From positions 5,952,001 to 6,016,000 of the forward strand of contig NZ_CP088156.1 of NCBI RefSeq assembly GCF_021088345.1: DNA of 64,000 nt, written 5' to 3'. The notes beneath the pieces were generated by a model. It was not told where the DNA came from and did not search any database. It was given only the letters and a program-made list of their open reading frames with translations. Made by a program: the position numbers and the translations under genes. Below are positions 27,531 to 35,210 of the stretch, one piece after another; positions within the stretch are counted from its first letter, which is position 1, and each line of letters starts with the position of its first letter. This DNA comes from Bradyrhizobium ontarionense (GTDB lineage: Bacteria; Pseudomonadota; Alphaproteobacteria; Rhizobiales; Xanthobacteraceae).

Positions 27531-27690
27531 GCCGCCAGTCCTGGCAAACGGCCCGGAGAAGGCAACCGGCACTAGGGGCGTTCCCCAATAGGCCCGCTCG
27601 TCGTCGCGCTTGTACTCGATCGCGCCGAAGACCTTGAAAGACTCGCTGACGCGATTGTTGAGCTGCCGGTCTGGCGCCGGAGCCGGCGAT
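27531..27690 (-). pseudogene. Apparent TonB-receptor plug/barrel fragment fused to the reductase fragment
   Basis: In the same frame as the reductase fragment, the 50 or so preceding codons read RQLNNRVSESFKVFGAIEYK and then RDDERAYWGTPLVPVAFSG. This pattern, with YKRDD and YWGTPLVP, is found in ferrichrome/FhuE-like TonB-dependent receptors just after the plug. The join to ALSGKY occurs near 27530. Farther upstream the frame loses meaning and other frames look equally plausible, suggesting frameshifts. The identification rests on recalled motifs only. Confidence 0.45.
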
Positions 27691-27961
27691 GTGGATCGAA
27701 GCTCTGCCCGGCTTTGTCGCGGAAAGAGGCGGCGAGTTGAAAGAAGTATAGCGCGGCCCTGGATTAAATCTCCGACTGCGATTTGGAGCGCGCAATTTGG
27801 CGGACGCTCTCCCTCGCTGCATACTCGTGAAAACTAGTTCAACGCCGGCTTCGAGCTCCAACCTCTGCAAGAGGCTGAGCCCGTCGTGCCCTCCCCGCGG
27901 ATGGCACGCGAAAGTCGGTATCGGTGGTGCGCCTTCCCCTCAACCACTGAGCGCACTCTTG

Positions 27962-29320
27962 CTACGCCGCCGTCGCTGACGACTGTCCTTGTTCCGCCCG
28001 CGCGTCGTTATTAATAATAGGGACTTGTGCGTTGAGAATTTGCGAGCTGGTGGATTTCAGCCATCGACGGATGCTTGGATTATTCGTATTCAATGCCGCA
28101 AATACGGCGCTGCTGATCGCCTGTTGTTGTCGTCGTAGGTGATCCTCGAGCAATTTTGGGCGAGTGATGTAACCAGCGTTCACGCCTGGAATTGCATGGT
28201 TCATCAGCAGCTTTGCATCGAACTCCGATACGCCAGCTGCAGCTGCGATGGTGCGAAAGCTCTGCCGTAGATCGTTACCCCACTTCGACAGCGTGGCCCG
28301 ATCTTCCTTCTGCTCGACGATATGTCCCGATACGCTGTCGGCCGGGAATATCCACGCCCGGGCGTGCGACGGATGCATCTGATGTCCAAAGCGCATGACT
28401 CGGATCAGGCAGCGGATCATTTCGCGCGACAGGGGAATATCGAAGGCTCGCTTCGAGCCGCCCTTAGGCCTCGGGATGTGCAAGATCCGCCTTTTGAAGT
28501 CGATATCGCCGGGAGTTGTTTCCTGTAGCGCGGTCGGCCGACATCCCGAAAGCAGCGTGAAGAGATGGAATTCGCGGCGAATCGGATTGTCCAAGGCGGA
28601 TAGTTCGGCAAACCAGGCCTTTAGGTCACCTGGTCCCATGCCGGTGTCGCGTCGCTTCTCTCCATTCCAGTCGATCGCCCCGACGGGATTATCCGGCGGC
28701 AAGGTCTTGTTGGCTTTGCGGGCGTGGGCATAGATGGCTCGGAGAGTCCGCATGCTGCCATTCGCGATATAGGGTCCGTTCGCCTTGGTGATTTCGTCAT
28801 GCCTCTCGACCACCTTTGCCGGATGGCTGCCCAGATCCTCCAATGGCGTATTGAGCCAATTGGCGAAGATCCGCTCCACGTGATCCCGATAGCTCTCGAT
28901 CGTGCGCTCGCTGCGGCCTTTTCGGATCATGTGGGCGTCGCGATATCGCTCCCAAGCTTGCCTCAGCGTGATGCCGCCGGACTGGTGCGCCGTCGTGCCG
29001 TCACCGCCGCCCGCGATGCGACTCGGTTTCGATCCGGGCTTGGGGTGCTGACCCCGGCTGATCTGAGCAAGATATTCCTTGGCAGTCGCGCGGGCCGTCC
29101 TTGTCGAAAGCTCTTTGACGTCGCCGATTGCGACCCGGACGGACGTCGCTCGCTTGCCGTCTTCGCGGAGGTCGCCTTGGACGGTGAAGGTTCGTTTCCG
29201 CTTTCCGACGACGACGAAGAAGCCCTTCAGTTCGGTGTCCCGCGCCAGGTACCAGCCCTCGTTCGGGGTCGGCAGGCGAGCGATTTCCTTGTCGGTCAGC
29301 AGGAGGCGGACATCGGCCAT
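27962..29320 (-). CDS. Tyrosine-type site-specific recombinase (integrase)
   Basis: 452 residues, ATG 29320. An N-terminal arm-binding region (about 1-110, with GWYLARDTELKGFFVVVGKR) precedes a SAM-like core-binding domain (about 118-215, AWERYRDAHMIRKGRSERTI). The catalytic domain has LLSGCRPTAL (Arg I), the beta-hairpin Lys in HIPRPKGGSK, NDLRQSFRTIA (Arg II, with Asn where His is common) and LMNHAIPGVNAGYI (His and the nucleophile Tyr). It should catalyse integration or excision of a genomic island. A tRNA-like 3' end about 180 bases upstream is the probable attachment site. Confidence 0.88.
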   Translation of the reverse strand: MADVRLLLTDKEIARLPTPNEGWYLARDTELKGFFVVVGKRKRTFTVQGDLREDGKRATSVRVAIGDVKELSTRTARATAKEYLAQISRGQHPKPGSKPSRIAGGGDGTTAHQSGGITLRQAWERYRDAHMIRKGRSERTIESYRDHVERIFANWLNTPLEDLGSHPAKVVERHDEITKANGPYIANGSMRTLRAIYAHARKANKTLPPDNPVGAIDWNGEKRRDTGMGPGDLKAWFAELSALDNPIRREFHLFTLLSGCRPTALQETTPGDIDFKRRILHIPRPKGGSKRAFDIPLSREMIRCLIRVMRFGHQMHPSHARAWIFPADSVSGHIVEQKEDRATLSKWGNDLRQSFRTIAAAAGVSEFDAKLLMNHAIPGVNAGYITRPKLLEDHLRRQQQAISSAVFAALNTNNPSIRRWLKSTSSQILNAQVPIINNDARAEQGQSSATAA

Positions 29321-29496
29321 CGGAGCGCTCCAAAACTAAAACGGTTTTTCAAACGGTTTTGGCAAATCGGGGAGTTCGACGGTCCGACCCCGACGTTGTG
29401 CGAGGATGTACGATAAATGTCTCGAAATTAAGGACTTTTGCGTCTACCGTTGCGCCGTGGCGTACAGTCGGATAGCGTGGCGAAGCAATGTTTTTG

Positions 29497-29543
29497 AACT
29501 ACGAATCTGAGGGTCGGACGTTCGAATCGTTCCGGGCGCGCCA
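29497..29543 (+). repeat. tRNA(Arg)-like 3' half, probable attachment site
   Basis: From ACTACGAATC through GGGTCGGACGTTCGAATC to CCGGGCGCGCCA the sequence reads as the anticodon loop (ACG), a complete T-arm, the acceptor 3' strand and an encoded CCA of an arginine tRNA. Upstream of 29497 the expected anticodon stem, D-arm and acceptor 5' strand do not pair, so the gene is not complete. A tRNA 3' end beside a tyrosine recombinase is the usual product of island integration. Because the tail ends at 29543 on the plus strand, the element should lie to its left. Confidence 0.6.
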
Positions 29544-29580
29544 GCTATCTCCTGAATCGAACATCGATTTTGAAAGCCGC

Positions 29581-29948
29581 CTAGAAGATCCCCAGACTAC
29601 TAGATCCCTCTGGCCTGGGATTTAGTCGGGGGGACTTTTCGTGGATCCAAGCCTCGCTCGATGACGTCTCGGTTCGTGGCTGAGATGAGAACGAGTTTTG
29701 CCGCGGCCTGATAACCATCGCCGAGCCAAGCAAACACTCGGACGCCGCCTGCAGACACGCGGTCCTGGCCGGCATCGCAAGGAAGCCGTACCCATCGGAA
29801 GCGCTGCTTCGATGCGGCGGTCCGCCAGCCGTGACGTGCTCCGTGCCCCGGTTGCCTCCATCCCCGAGATCAGCGCGCGGCGGCGCCACTCCGTGAGCTG
29901 GGACCACCGCGCTGTTCCGAGACCGAGCCGCGCCTTGGCGACGCGTCG
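29581..29948. other. Unassigned, possibly decayed sequence
   Basis: Frames are open on both strands across most of this interval, but none has a ribosome-binding site, signal or motif I recognise. It directly follows the tRNA-like tail, so it may be the old chromosomal junction or remains of an earlier insertion. Confidence 0.35.
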
Positions 29949-30098
29949 CTAGTTGTAAAGCCGGCGCAGCGCCTTGATGGCCTCTCGTTGCTCGTTGATG
30001 TGCTGCTGGATTGCCTCGCGAAGCTCTTTTGATCGTAGCCTGTTGCTATCGCGCTCGACCTCTTTGAGCGCGGATTCGGCGTCCGCCAGAATCTTCAT
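29949..30098 (-). CDS. Small helical hypothetical protein
   Basis: 49 residues from ATG 30098, with GAGG five bases upstream; a longer frame to 30152 lacks a site. The sequence is highly charged and almost entirely helical by eye, starting MKILADAESALKEVERDSNR and ending REAIKALRRLYN, with a heptad-like spacing of hydrophobic residues consistent with a short coiled coil. Small proteins of this kind are common hypotheticals in Bradyrhizobium. No function can be assigned, and its place beside an integration scar gives little help. Confidence 0.5.
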   Translation of the reverse strand: MKILADAESALKEVERDSNRLRSKELREAIQQHINEQREAIKALRRLYN

Positions 30099-30152
30099 CG
30101 TCACCTCGATGCGAAGCCGTTCGAGTGGGGGCCATCGGCACCCGAACGACAT

Positions 30153-30608
30153 GTATTCGACTGCAGCCCATCTTGTGAGGATCTACAGAATGCGCTTTGA
30201 GGTAGCTCAAATTTGCCAAGTCGGCGCCGGCTTTGAGCAATCGATGCAGGCGCTTGCGGCAGCTATCCGTCCAAGCGTTGGACCAGCCTCGCGCGAGCAA
30301 ACCAGACGCATTCGATGCTTTTTGCGCCGACACTTCCCTCGGCTTGAGGATTGTCGGCGTGACCTGGATGCCTCGGGTTTGCTGCACGTCGCAATAGGGC
30401 GCGCACCGTGGGCTGTCTGTCGAAACCCTTCGCTCAAGGCCCGCTGGTGCGACTGGAGTGACCGGTCCGGCAGGTACCTTTCGCGTGGGTGCTGTTGCCC
30501 ATGCAGGTCATGCCAACGCGGGCGGCGCTCGTTGAGCGTTGTTAAGCGCCGCTGAGGGCTTTCGATGACCGTAGAAATTCGGATGAGCGCGCTCCTATCG
30601 CGGTCCGC
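30153..30608. other. Intergenic, no convincing gene
   Basis: About 450 bases between the small helical gene and the redoxin gene. Plus- and minus-strand frames of 70-190 codons show Arg/Ser-rich, non-protein-like translations without start signals. Nothing else recognised. Confidence 0.4.
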
Positions 30609-31205
30609 TTAGTCTTGTTCGCCCGGGGGCAGGGCGGAGGCTCTGCCGTACGGATAGAACAGTTCTTTTCTACCCTGCTGCCATGCGGCTCTCAGTTCCG
30701 GCGTCGTGATGTCCCAGTCCGGTCTGCATTTCCTGCTGACGGCTCGCAGGTCCTGCCGAAGTTCTTCGACGGTGGGACGTCCGAAGAACCAGTAGCCATT
30801 GTAGATCTTGTGAATGACAAGGCCTGGCTCCAGCACCACGACGTGCGGAATCATCGGATTATGGACGGGATCGGTGTACTCGGCGATATCGAGGTCCTTT
30901 TGCACGATGCGCCGCGTGTCGGACAGAAAGGGCCAGTGCGCTCCGACGCCGCTGCGATATTCGTAGGTCTGGGTAATGTTATCGGTCGTGATCGTGACCA
31001 GCCTGCAATAGCCCACCTCCATCTCACGGTGGAGCTCAAGCAATCCTTCGGCCTGACGCCGATCTTTTGGACAGAAGCCGCCGCGACCGAGCACGACCAC
31101 CATCGGATCCTGCCCCTGCAACTCGGAGAGCTTTCGATGCTTCCCTGTGTGGTCGCTAAGCTCGTAGTCCGGGAAGGTAGCCCCTGGCGTCATGTCGGAT
31201 CGCAT
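30609..31205 (-). CDS. Redoxin / AhpC-TSA-like thioredoxin-fold protein
   Basis: 198 residues, ATG 31205 with GGAGGC six bases upstream. The opening TPGATFPDYELSDHTGKHRK and the active-site segment VVVLGRGGFCPKDRRQAEGL are typical of AhpC/TSA redoxins, with a single cysteine at about residue 45 replacing the usual PxxxTxxC context. VHNPMIPHVVVLEPGLVIHK follows the fold's later strands. It may reduce peroxides or act as a redox sensor in the cytoplasm, since no signal peptide is present. It ends a minus-strand run after the MOSC-reductase fusion, 45 bases downstream. Confidence 0.75.
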   Translation of the reverse strand: MRSDMTPGATFPDYELSDHTGKHRKLSELQGQDPMVVVLGRGGFCPKDRRQAEGLLELHREMEVGYCRLVTITTDNITQTYEYRSGVGAHWPFLSDTRRIVQKDLDIAEYTDPVHNPMIPHVVVLEPGLVIHKIYNGYWFFGRPTVEELRQDLRAVSRKCRPDWDITTPELRAAWQQGRKELFYPYGRASALPPGEQD

Positions 31206-31250
31206 TTGAACGCCTCCTCTATGGCTCCATGAAGCCGCGGCCCGCGGCCA

Positions 31251-33011
31251 TCACAGATCGATCACGATGTCGCCCTGAGGGTGGGCGCAGCAGATCAGCA
31301 CGTTCCCCTCCATCGGTGCATCAACGGGGGCCGGCTGATAGCCGACCGTCCCAGCCATCAGTCCGGTCTCGCAGGTGTGGCATACGCCAGCTCGACATGA
31401 CCACCGCACAGGCACGTCACAGGCCTCCGCGAGCTCCAGCAGTGTCTTGTAGGAGGGCCCCCAGTGAACATCGAGACCGCTCCGGGCGAAGGACACCATG
31501 GGTCCTCCGCCGGCCGGTCCTGCTGGCAGGTGCGGCGCCTCGCGCGGGGATACGGCAATGCCCGGAGCAATCGAGGGGCCGGCACCGAACAACTCGGTGT
31601 GAATGCGCTCCGGCGAGACGCCCAGCGCAATGAGGCCAGCGGTCAAGTCGCTCATGAAGGTCGACGGACCGCAGATGTAGAAGTCGCCATCGTGGGGAAT
31701 GCCGAGCTCTGCAAGAGCCTGCGTGTTCAGCCGTCCGACAGCGTCGAAATCGGACTTGAGCCGATCCCCAGGCTCAGGCGCGCTGTAGCAGACGTAGCTG
31801 TGATGAAGCGCAAGCGCCGCGAGCAGTTCGCGCGTCTCGGCAGCAAAAGCATGCTCGCGGCCGTTGCGGGTTCCGTGCAACCACCAGATTTCTCTCGTCG
31901 AAGCTCCGGCTGATAGCGCGTGAAGCATCGCCAGCAGCGGCGTCACGCCAATTCCCGCGCTGAGGAGAACAACGGGCGCGTCGCCCGGGCGCAGCGTGAA
32001 AATGCCGCGCGCCGCGCTTGCTTGCACGATGTCACCAGCCCGCAGCTGCTCGTCGATGTAGGTGCCGGCCGCGCCGTGCGGCTCGCGCTTGACGCTGATG
32101 CGATAGAATGCGGCGTTCGGCTGTCCCGACAGCGAATAGCTGCGCATGAGCGCACTCTCGGATGAGGTTCCGAGGCGCAATACCACGAACTGTCCGGGAA
32201 GCGCGGTGGCGACAGGCTGGCCATCCACGGGCTCGAGCAGCAGCGAAGTCACGTTGTCGCTTTCGTGCACCTTGCGCGCCACGCGGAAGGAGCGAAACCC
32301 GGACCATGCCGGCGATGGGCCGGATGCCGGACCAAGTCCGGCGTTTCCCGATGCCGCTCCACCCTCGCTCTCTTGGGCGAGCAAGGCCTCGAAGGAACGG
32401 CGCCAACCGACGCTCAGCGCCGGAATGCGCAGTGCACGCTCCAGCTGTTCGCGAGGGTGACCGGGCAGATAAAGCAGCGCGTCGACCTCGGACACGCTCA
32501 TGCGCTCGGGTCCGGACGCGACCAGCGCGATCTCGTCGCCGGCTTCGACTTCCCCTTCCTCCAGCACACGAAGATAGAAGCCGGGCCTGCCGTGCTTGAC
32601 CAGCAGTGCGGCCATTTCCGGCTCATTCATGCGGACGCCGACCCGGTAACACGTCACGCGAGGCTGCGTCACCTCGAACAGAGCGCTTCCGATCCGGTAG
32701 CGGTCTCCGATGCACACCTCCGCGTCTGGCAAACCGTCGACGGTGAGGTTTTCGCCGAACTGTCCGTAAGTGAAGTCGGCGCGGCCCAACTGCTTCTGCC
32801 AGTATTGGTAAGACTCATGCTGATACACCAACACGGCCCGGTGCTCGCCGCCGTGGCCTGCCAAGTCTCCCTGTCCGTCGCCATCGATGTTCAGGCCGCG
32901 TACCTTGCGCGGTCCGCTCACCGGCGCCTTCCAAATGCCGGTATGGACCGTCTTGCCTTGCCAGGCGATGTCGCGCGGCAAGCCAACATTCACCGAAAGC
33001 ACGCGTCCCAT
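31251..33011 (-). CDS. MOSC - flavin reductase - [2Fe-2S] ferredoxin fusion protein
   Basis: 586 residues from ATG 33011 (GAGGGAGAG upstream). Residues 1-210 form a YiiM-like MOSC domain: DGDGQGDLAGHGGEHRAV, YGQFGENLTVDGL, the Cys in TQPRVTCYRVGVRM, and a 3-alpha tail. Residues about 240-480 are a phthalate-dioxygenase-reductase-type flavin/NAD module: MRSYSLSG (flavin), LLSAGIGVTPLLAML (nucleotide) and FYICGPSTFM. Residues about 500-586 carry a plant-type [2Fe-2S] site, WSCRAGVCHTCETG plus a distal Cys in LICCAHP. Each module is standard. It probably passes electrons from NAD(P)H through flavin and the iron-sulfur cluster to a molybdenum-cofactor-linked reaction. Confidence 0.88.
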   Translation of the reverse strand: MGRVLSVNVGLPRDIAWQGKTVHTGIWKAPVSGPRKVRGLNIDGDGQGDLAGHGGEHRAVLVYQHESYQYWQKQLGRADFTYGQFGENLTVDGLPDAEVCIGDRYRIGSALFEVTQPRVTCYRVGVRMNEPEMAALLVKHGRPGFYLRVLEEGEVEAGDEIALVASGPERMSVSEVDALLYLPGHPREQLERALRIPALSVGWRRSFEALLAQESEGGAASGNAGLGPASGPSPAWSGFRSFRVARKVHESDNVTSLLLEPVDGQPVATALPGQFVVLRLGTSSESALMRSYSLSGQPNAAFYRISVKREPHGAAGTYIDEQLRAGDIVQASAARGIFTLRPGDAPVVLLSAGIGVTPLLAMLHALSAGASTREIWWLHGTRNGREHAFAAETRELLAALALHHSYVCYSAPEPGDRLKSDFDAVGRLNTQALAELGIPHDGDFYICGPSTFMSDLTAGLIALGVSPERIHTELFGAGPSIAPGIAVSPREAPHLPAGPAGGGPMVSFARSGLDVHWGPSYKTLLELAEACDVPVRWSCRAGVCHTCETGLMAGTVGYQPAPVDAPMEGNVLICCAHPQGDIVIDL

Positions 33012-33048
33012 GCGGTTTCTCTCCCTCGACGACCGGAGCAAATCCCGG

Positions 33049-33135
33049 TCATCCGAACAACAAAGGCAGAACGAACTGGATCAGTGCCAGGAGGATAGCG
33101 ACCGTTAGTGCCGCAACGATGATTGCTTTGCGCAT
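33049..33135 (-). CDS. 28-residue single-pass membrane peptide
   Basis: A short frame starting at ATG 33135 encodes MRKAIIVAALTVAILLALIQ and ends FVLPLLFG, followed by TGA. It has a basic N-terminus and one hydrophobic helix of about 22 residues with no long polar tail. AAGGGAAAG lies upstream, though spaced long for this ATG. It sits between the alpha/beta hydrolase and the MOSC fusion on the same strand, leaving gaps of about 40 bases either side. Small membrane peptides of this form can be regulators or partners of larger enzymes; no homologue is recalled. Confidence 0.45.
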   Translation of the reverse strand: MRKAIIVAALTVAILLALIQFVLPLLFG

Positions 33136-33177
33136 TGCATATTCTTTCCCTTTGCTCGCGCACCAACGCCGCGCCGA

Positions 33178-34230
33178 TTACACGCCGGCGGCGACGTCGA
33201 TAATCGCGTCGGCAAATGCCTTGGGAGCCTCCTGCGGCAGGTTGTGGCCGATACCGCCCTTGACGGTGCGGTGCGAGTATTTCCCCGAGAACATCTTTGC
33301 ATAGGCCGACGGCTCGAGATGCGGCGCGCCGTTGGCGTCGCCTTCCATGGTTATCGTGGGCACGCCGATGACGGGGGCTTGCGCGAGCCGCCTCTCGTCA
33401 TCGTCGTACTTCGCTTCGCCCTCGGCGAGACCGAGGCGCCAACGATAATTGTGAATCACGATCGCGACGTGATCCGGATTGTCGAAAGCCGTTGCGCTGC
33501 GCTCGAAGGTCGCGTCATCAAAGTGCCACTGCGGTGAAGCGAGCTGCCAGATCAGCTTCGAGAATTCGCGCCGATACTTGTCATAGCCGTCGCGGCCGCG
33601 TTCGGTCGCGAAATAGAACTGATACCACCACTGAAGTTCCGCCTTCGGCGGCAACGGCATCTTCCCGGCTTGCTGGCTGCCGATGAGATAGCCGCTGACC
33701 GAGGCCATTGCCTTGCAGCGCTCGGGCCACAGCGCCGCCAGGATGTTGGCGGTGCGCGCGCCCCAGTCGAAGCCGGCGATCGTCGCCTTGCCGATCTTGA
33801 GGGCATCCATCAGGGCGATGATGTCGGTCGCGATGGCCGACGGCTGTCCGTTCCGGATGGTCGCGTCGGACAGGAAACGCGTCGTACCGTAACCGCGCAA
33901 ATAGGGCACGATCACGCGATAGCCGGCCGAGGCAAGGATGGGCGCGACATCGACGAAGCTGTAGATGTCGTAGGGCCAGCCGTGCAGGAGAATCACGGGC
34001 GATCCGTCGGCGGGGCCAGCCTCGGCGTAACCGATGTCGAGGAGACCGGCATTGATCTGCTTCAGCGCGACAAACGACGGATTGCCTCCCGGCTTGACGG
34101 TCGTGCCGGCTTTCGCGGACTGACCGGTCTCAGCAGTGGCCGTTGCGCTCAGCGAAAGCTGTGCCGCCGCCAGCGTCATGACTGCACGGCCAAAGAAGCG
34201 ACGTCGACCATGATTGATCTTGTCGGACAT
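33178..34230 (-). CDS. Exported alpha/beta hydrolase (epoxide hydrolase / haloalkane dehalogenase-like)
   Basis: 350 residues, ATG 34230. A Tat-type signal (RRRFFGRAVMTLAAAQLSL) suggests export of a folded enzyme. The fold follows with VILLHGWPYDIYSF (oxyanion hole HGWP), the nucleophile elbow GFDWGARTAN with Asp, and a late GGIGHNLPQEAPKA carrying the catalytic His. Asp as nucleophile points to the epoxide hydrolase/dehalogenase branch. The element at 34332-34352 lies 102 bases upstream in the orientation of the gene, so it probably belongs to the proposed TAAC-box regulon. Confidence 0.82.
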   Translation of the reverse strand: MSDKINHGRRRFFGRAVMTLAAAQLSLSATATAETGQSAKAGTTVKPGGNPSFVALKQINAGLLDIGYAEAGPADGSPVILLHGWPYDIYSFVDVAPILASAGYRVIVPYLRGYGTTRFLSDATIRNGQPSAIATDIIALMDALKIGKATIAGFDWGARTANILAALWPERCKAMASVSGYLIGSQQAGKMPLPPKAELQWWYQFYFATERGRDGYDKYRREFSKLIWQLASPQWHFDDATFERSATAFDNPDHVAIVIHNYRWRLGLAEGEAKYDDDERRLAQAPVIGVPTITMEGDANGAPHLEPSAYAKMFSGKYSHRTVKGGIGHNLPQEAPKAFADAIIDVAAGV

Positions 34231-34331
34231 GTCACTCTCCTGTCTTCGTTGTTTCGGGTTGTTTCAGGCAAGCTCTGCGATGTCGTTGACGGCTCGCGGT
34301 CAACTCTGCACCGAAGTCGGGCTGTTGGCCC

Positions 34332-34352
34332 GTTATGTAGTGTTAGACGTTG
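34332..34352 (-). promoter_or_regulatory. TAAC box 1, upstream of alpha/beta hydrolase
   Basis: On the minus strand it reads CAAC-GTC-TAAC-ACTACA-TAAC: CAAC and the first TAAC start 7 bases apart, and the two TAACs start exactly 10 bases apart. The same spacing occurs at 35151, 41981 and 42949. Its direction matches the downstream gene (start codon at 34230). Direct repeats one helical turn apart are the usual target of OmpR/PhoB-type winged helices, three of which are encoded nearby. Confidence 0.6.
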
Positions 34353-34386
34353 AGAGCGGGTGTCCTGCTCTCGTGTCTTGCGGCCG

Positions 34387-35091
34387 CTACTCGAAAGACG
34401 CGTCGAAGATCTCGACGTCGATCAGAACAGGCTTGGCGTTCACGGTTCCGTCGGGTTGACGCGTCTGCGAGCGACGAAGGGTTGGCACCACGATGCCGTC
34501 GAAGCTCTCATGGGCCCAGGAGTAGTGCGCGACCTTCATGCCAAAAAGATCGTGATCGGTCCGGCGCTGCAGGGCATTCTCGTCAAAGTAAAAGATCTGC
34601 TCGCCCGCAAAGGTGACAAGTTTGGGCGGCAATTGTGCACGCAGGCGCCGCCAGGTTTCGATGCCTTCCCCCCAGGACGGCAGTTCCTCGACGACAACAT
34701 CGGGACGGGCGAGAAGAAAGGGCGTGGTCAGATAGTTCCAGATCGTGACGCCGCAGAAGAAGATCAGATGCAGTTCGTCCGCGAGAACTTGCGGGCCGGC
34801 GTCAAATGCGAGGTCAGGGTTGCTCCAGGTCTGCAAGACTTCGCCATCGACGCTTTCGATCGTGATCGCGTCGGGCTGAAACGAGCCCGACCGATCGCCG
34901 CCGGTGATGCCGGTGAAGCGGATCGATTGTGTTCGTGTCGATCCCTCCGCGATGACGTCCTTGAATTCGCGGGCACGTCCTGCGCTCGAGAACAGCGTCC
35001 CACCAACGGAAAGATGCAGCGTGAACCGGCTCAGGCTGTTCCAGCGGGCGATGCCGCCGTTCGCGTCGATTACATCGTCAAGAAGAGCCAT
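34387..35091 (-). CDS. Conserved hypothetical protein
   Basis: 234 residues from ATG 35091; the open frame extends 15 codons upstream. No signal peptide or membrane segment. It begins ALLDDVIDANGGIARWNSLS and has an alternating beta pattern (LSVGGTLFSS, DAITIESVDGEVLQTW, DGIVVPTLRRSQTRQPDG) reminiscent of the outer-membrane-lipoprotein-carrier/LolA-like half-barrel shape, but I cannot name the family. It has its own TAAC box 60 bases upstream, so it probably belongs to the same regulon as the hydrolases around it. Confidence 0.7.
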   Translation of the reverse strand: MALLDDVIDANGGIARWNSLSRFTLHLSVGGTLFSSAGRAREFKDVIAEGSTRTQSIRFTGITGGDRSGSFQPDAITIESVDGEVLQTWSNPDLAFDAGPQVLADELHLIFFCGVTIWNYLTTPFLLARPDVVVEELPSWGEGIETWRRLRAQLPPKLVTFAGEQIFYFDENALQRRTDHDLFGMKVAHYSWAHESFDGIVVPTLRRSQTRQPDGTVNAKPVLIDVEIFDASFE

Positions 35092-35150
35092 GTCTTGTCG
35101 TATCCACCGAGAGGTGGAATCACCATGGCGGGGCACGGGCAGCTTGGCGT

Positions 35151-35171
35151 GTTAGAAATTGTTAGGAGTTG
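35151..35171 (-). promoter_or_regulatory. TAAC box 2, upstream of hypothetical gene
   Basis: On the minus strand it reads CAAC-TCC-TAAC-AATTTC-TAAC, with the same 7- and 10-base offsets as box 1. It lies 60 bases upstream of the start codon at 35091 and points toward it. It also lies between that gene and the stop codon of the first winged-helix regulator, in a gap too short for another gene. Confidence 0.6.
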
Positions 35172-35210
35172 CAAGGGCTCGACGCGGCGGTATGACGTAT
35201 GAAGATGCCC

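Noticed and set aside
29452..29543. A complete tRNA gene ending in CCA
   Set aside because: The D-arm and the 5' strand of the anticodon and acceptor stems do not pair in a normal cloverleaf; only the 3' half is tRNA-like.
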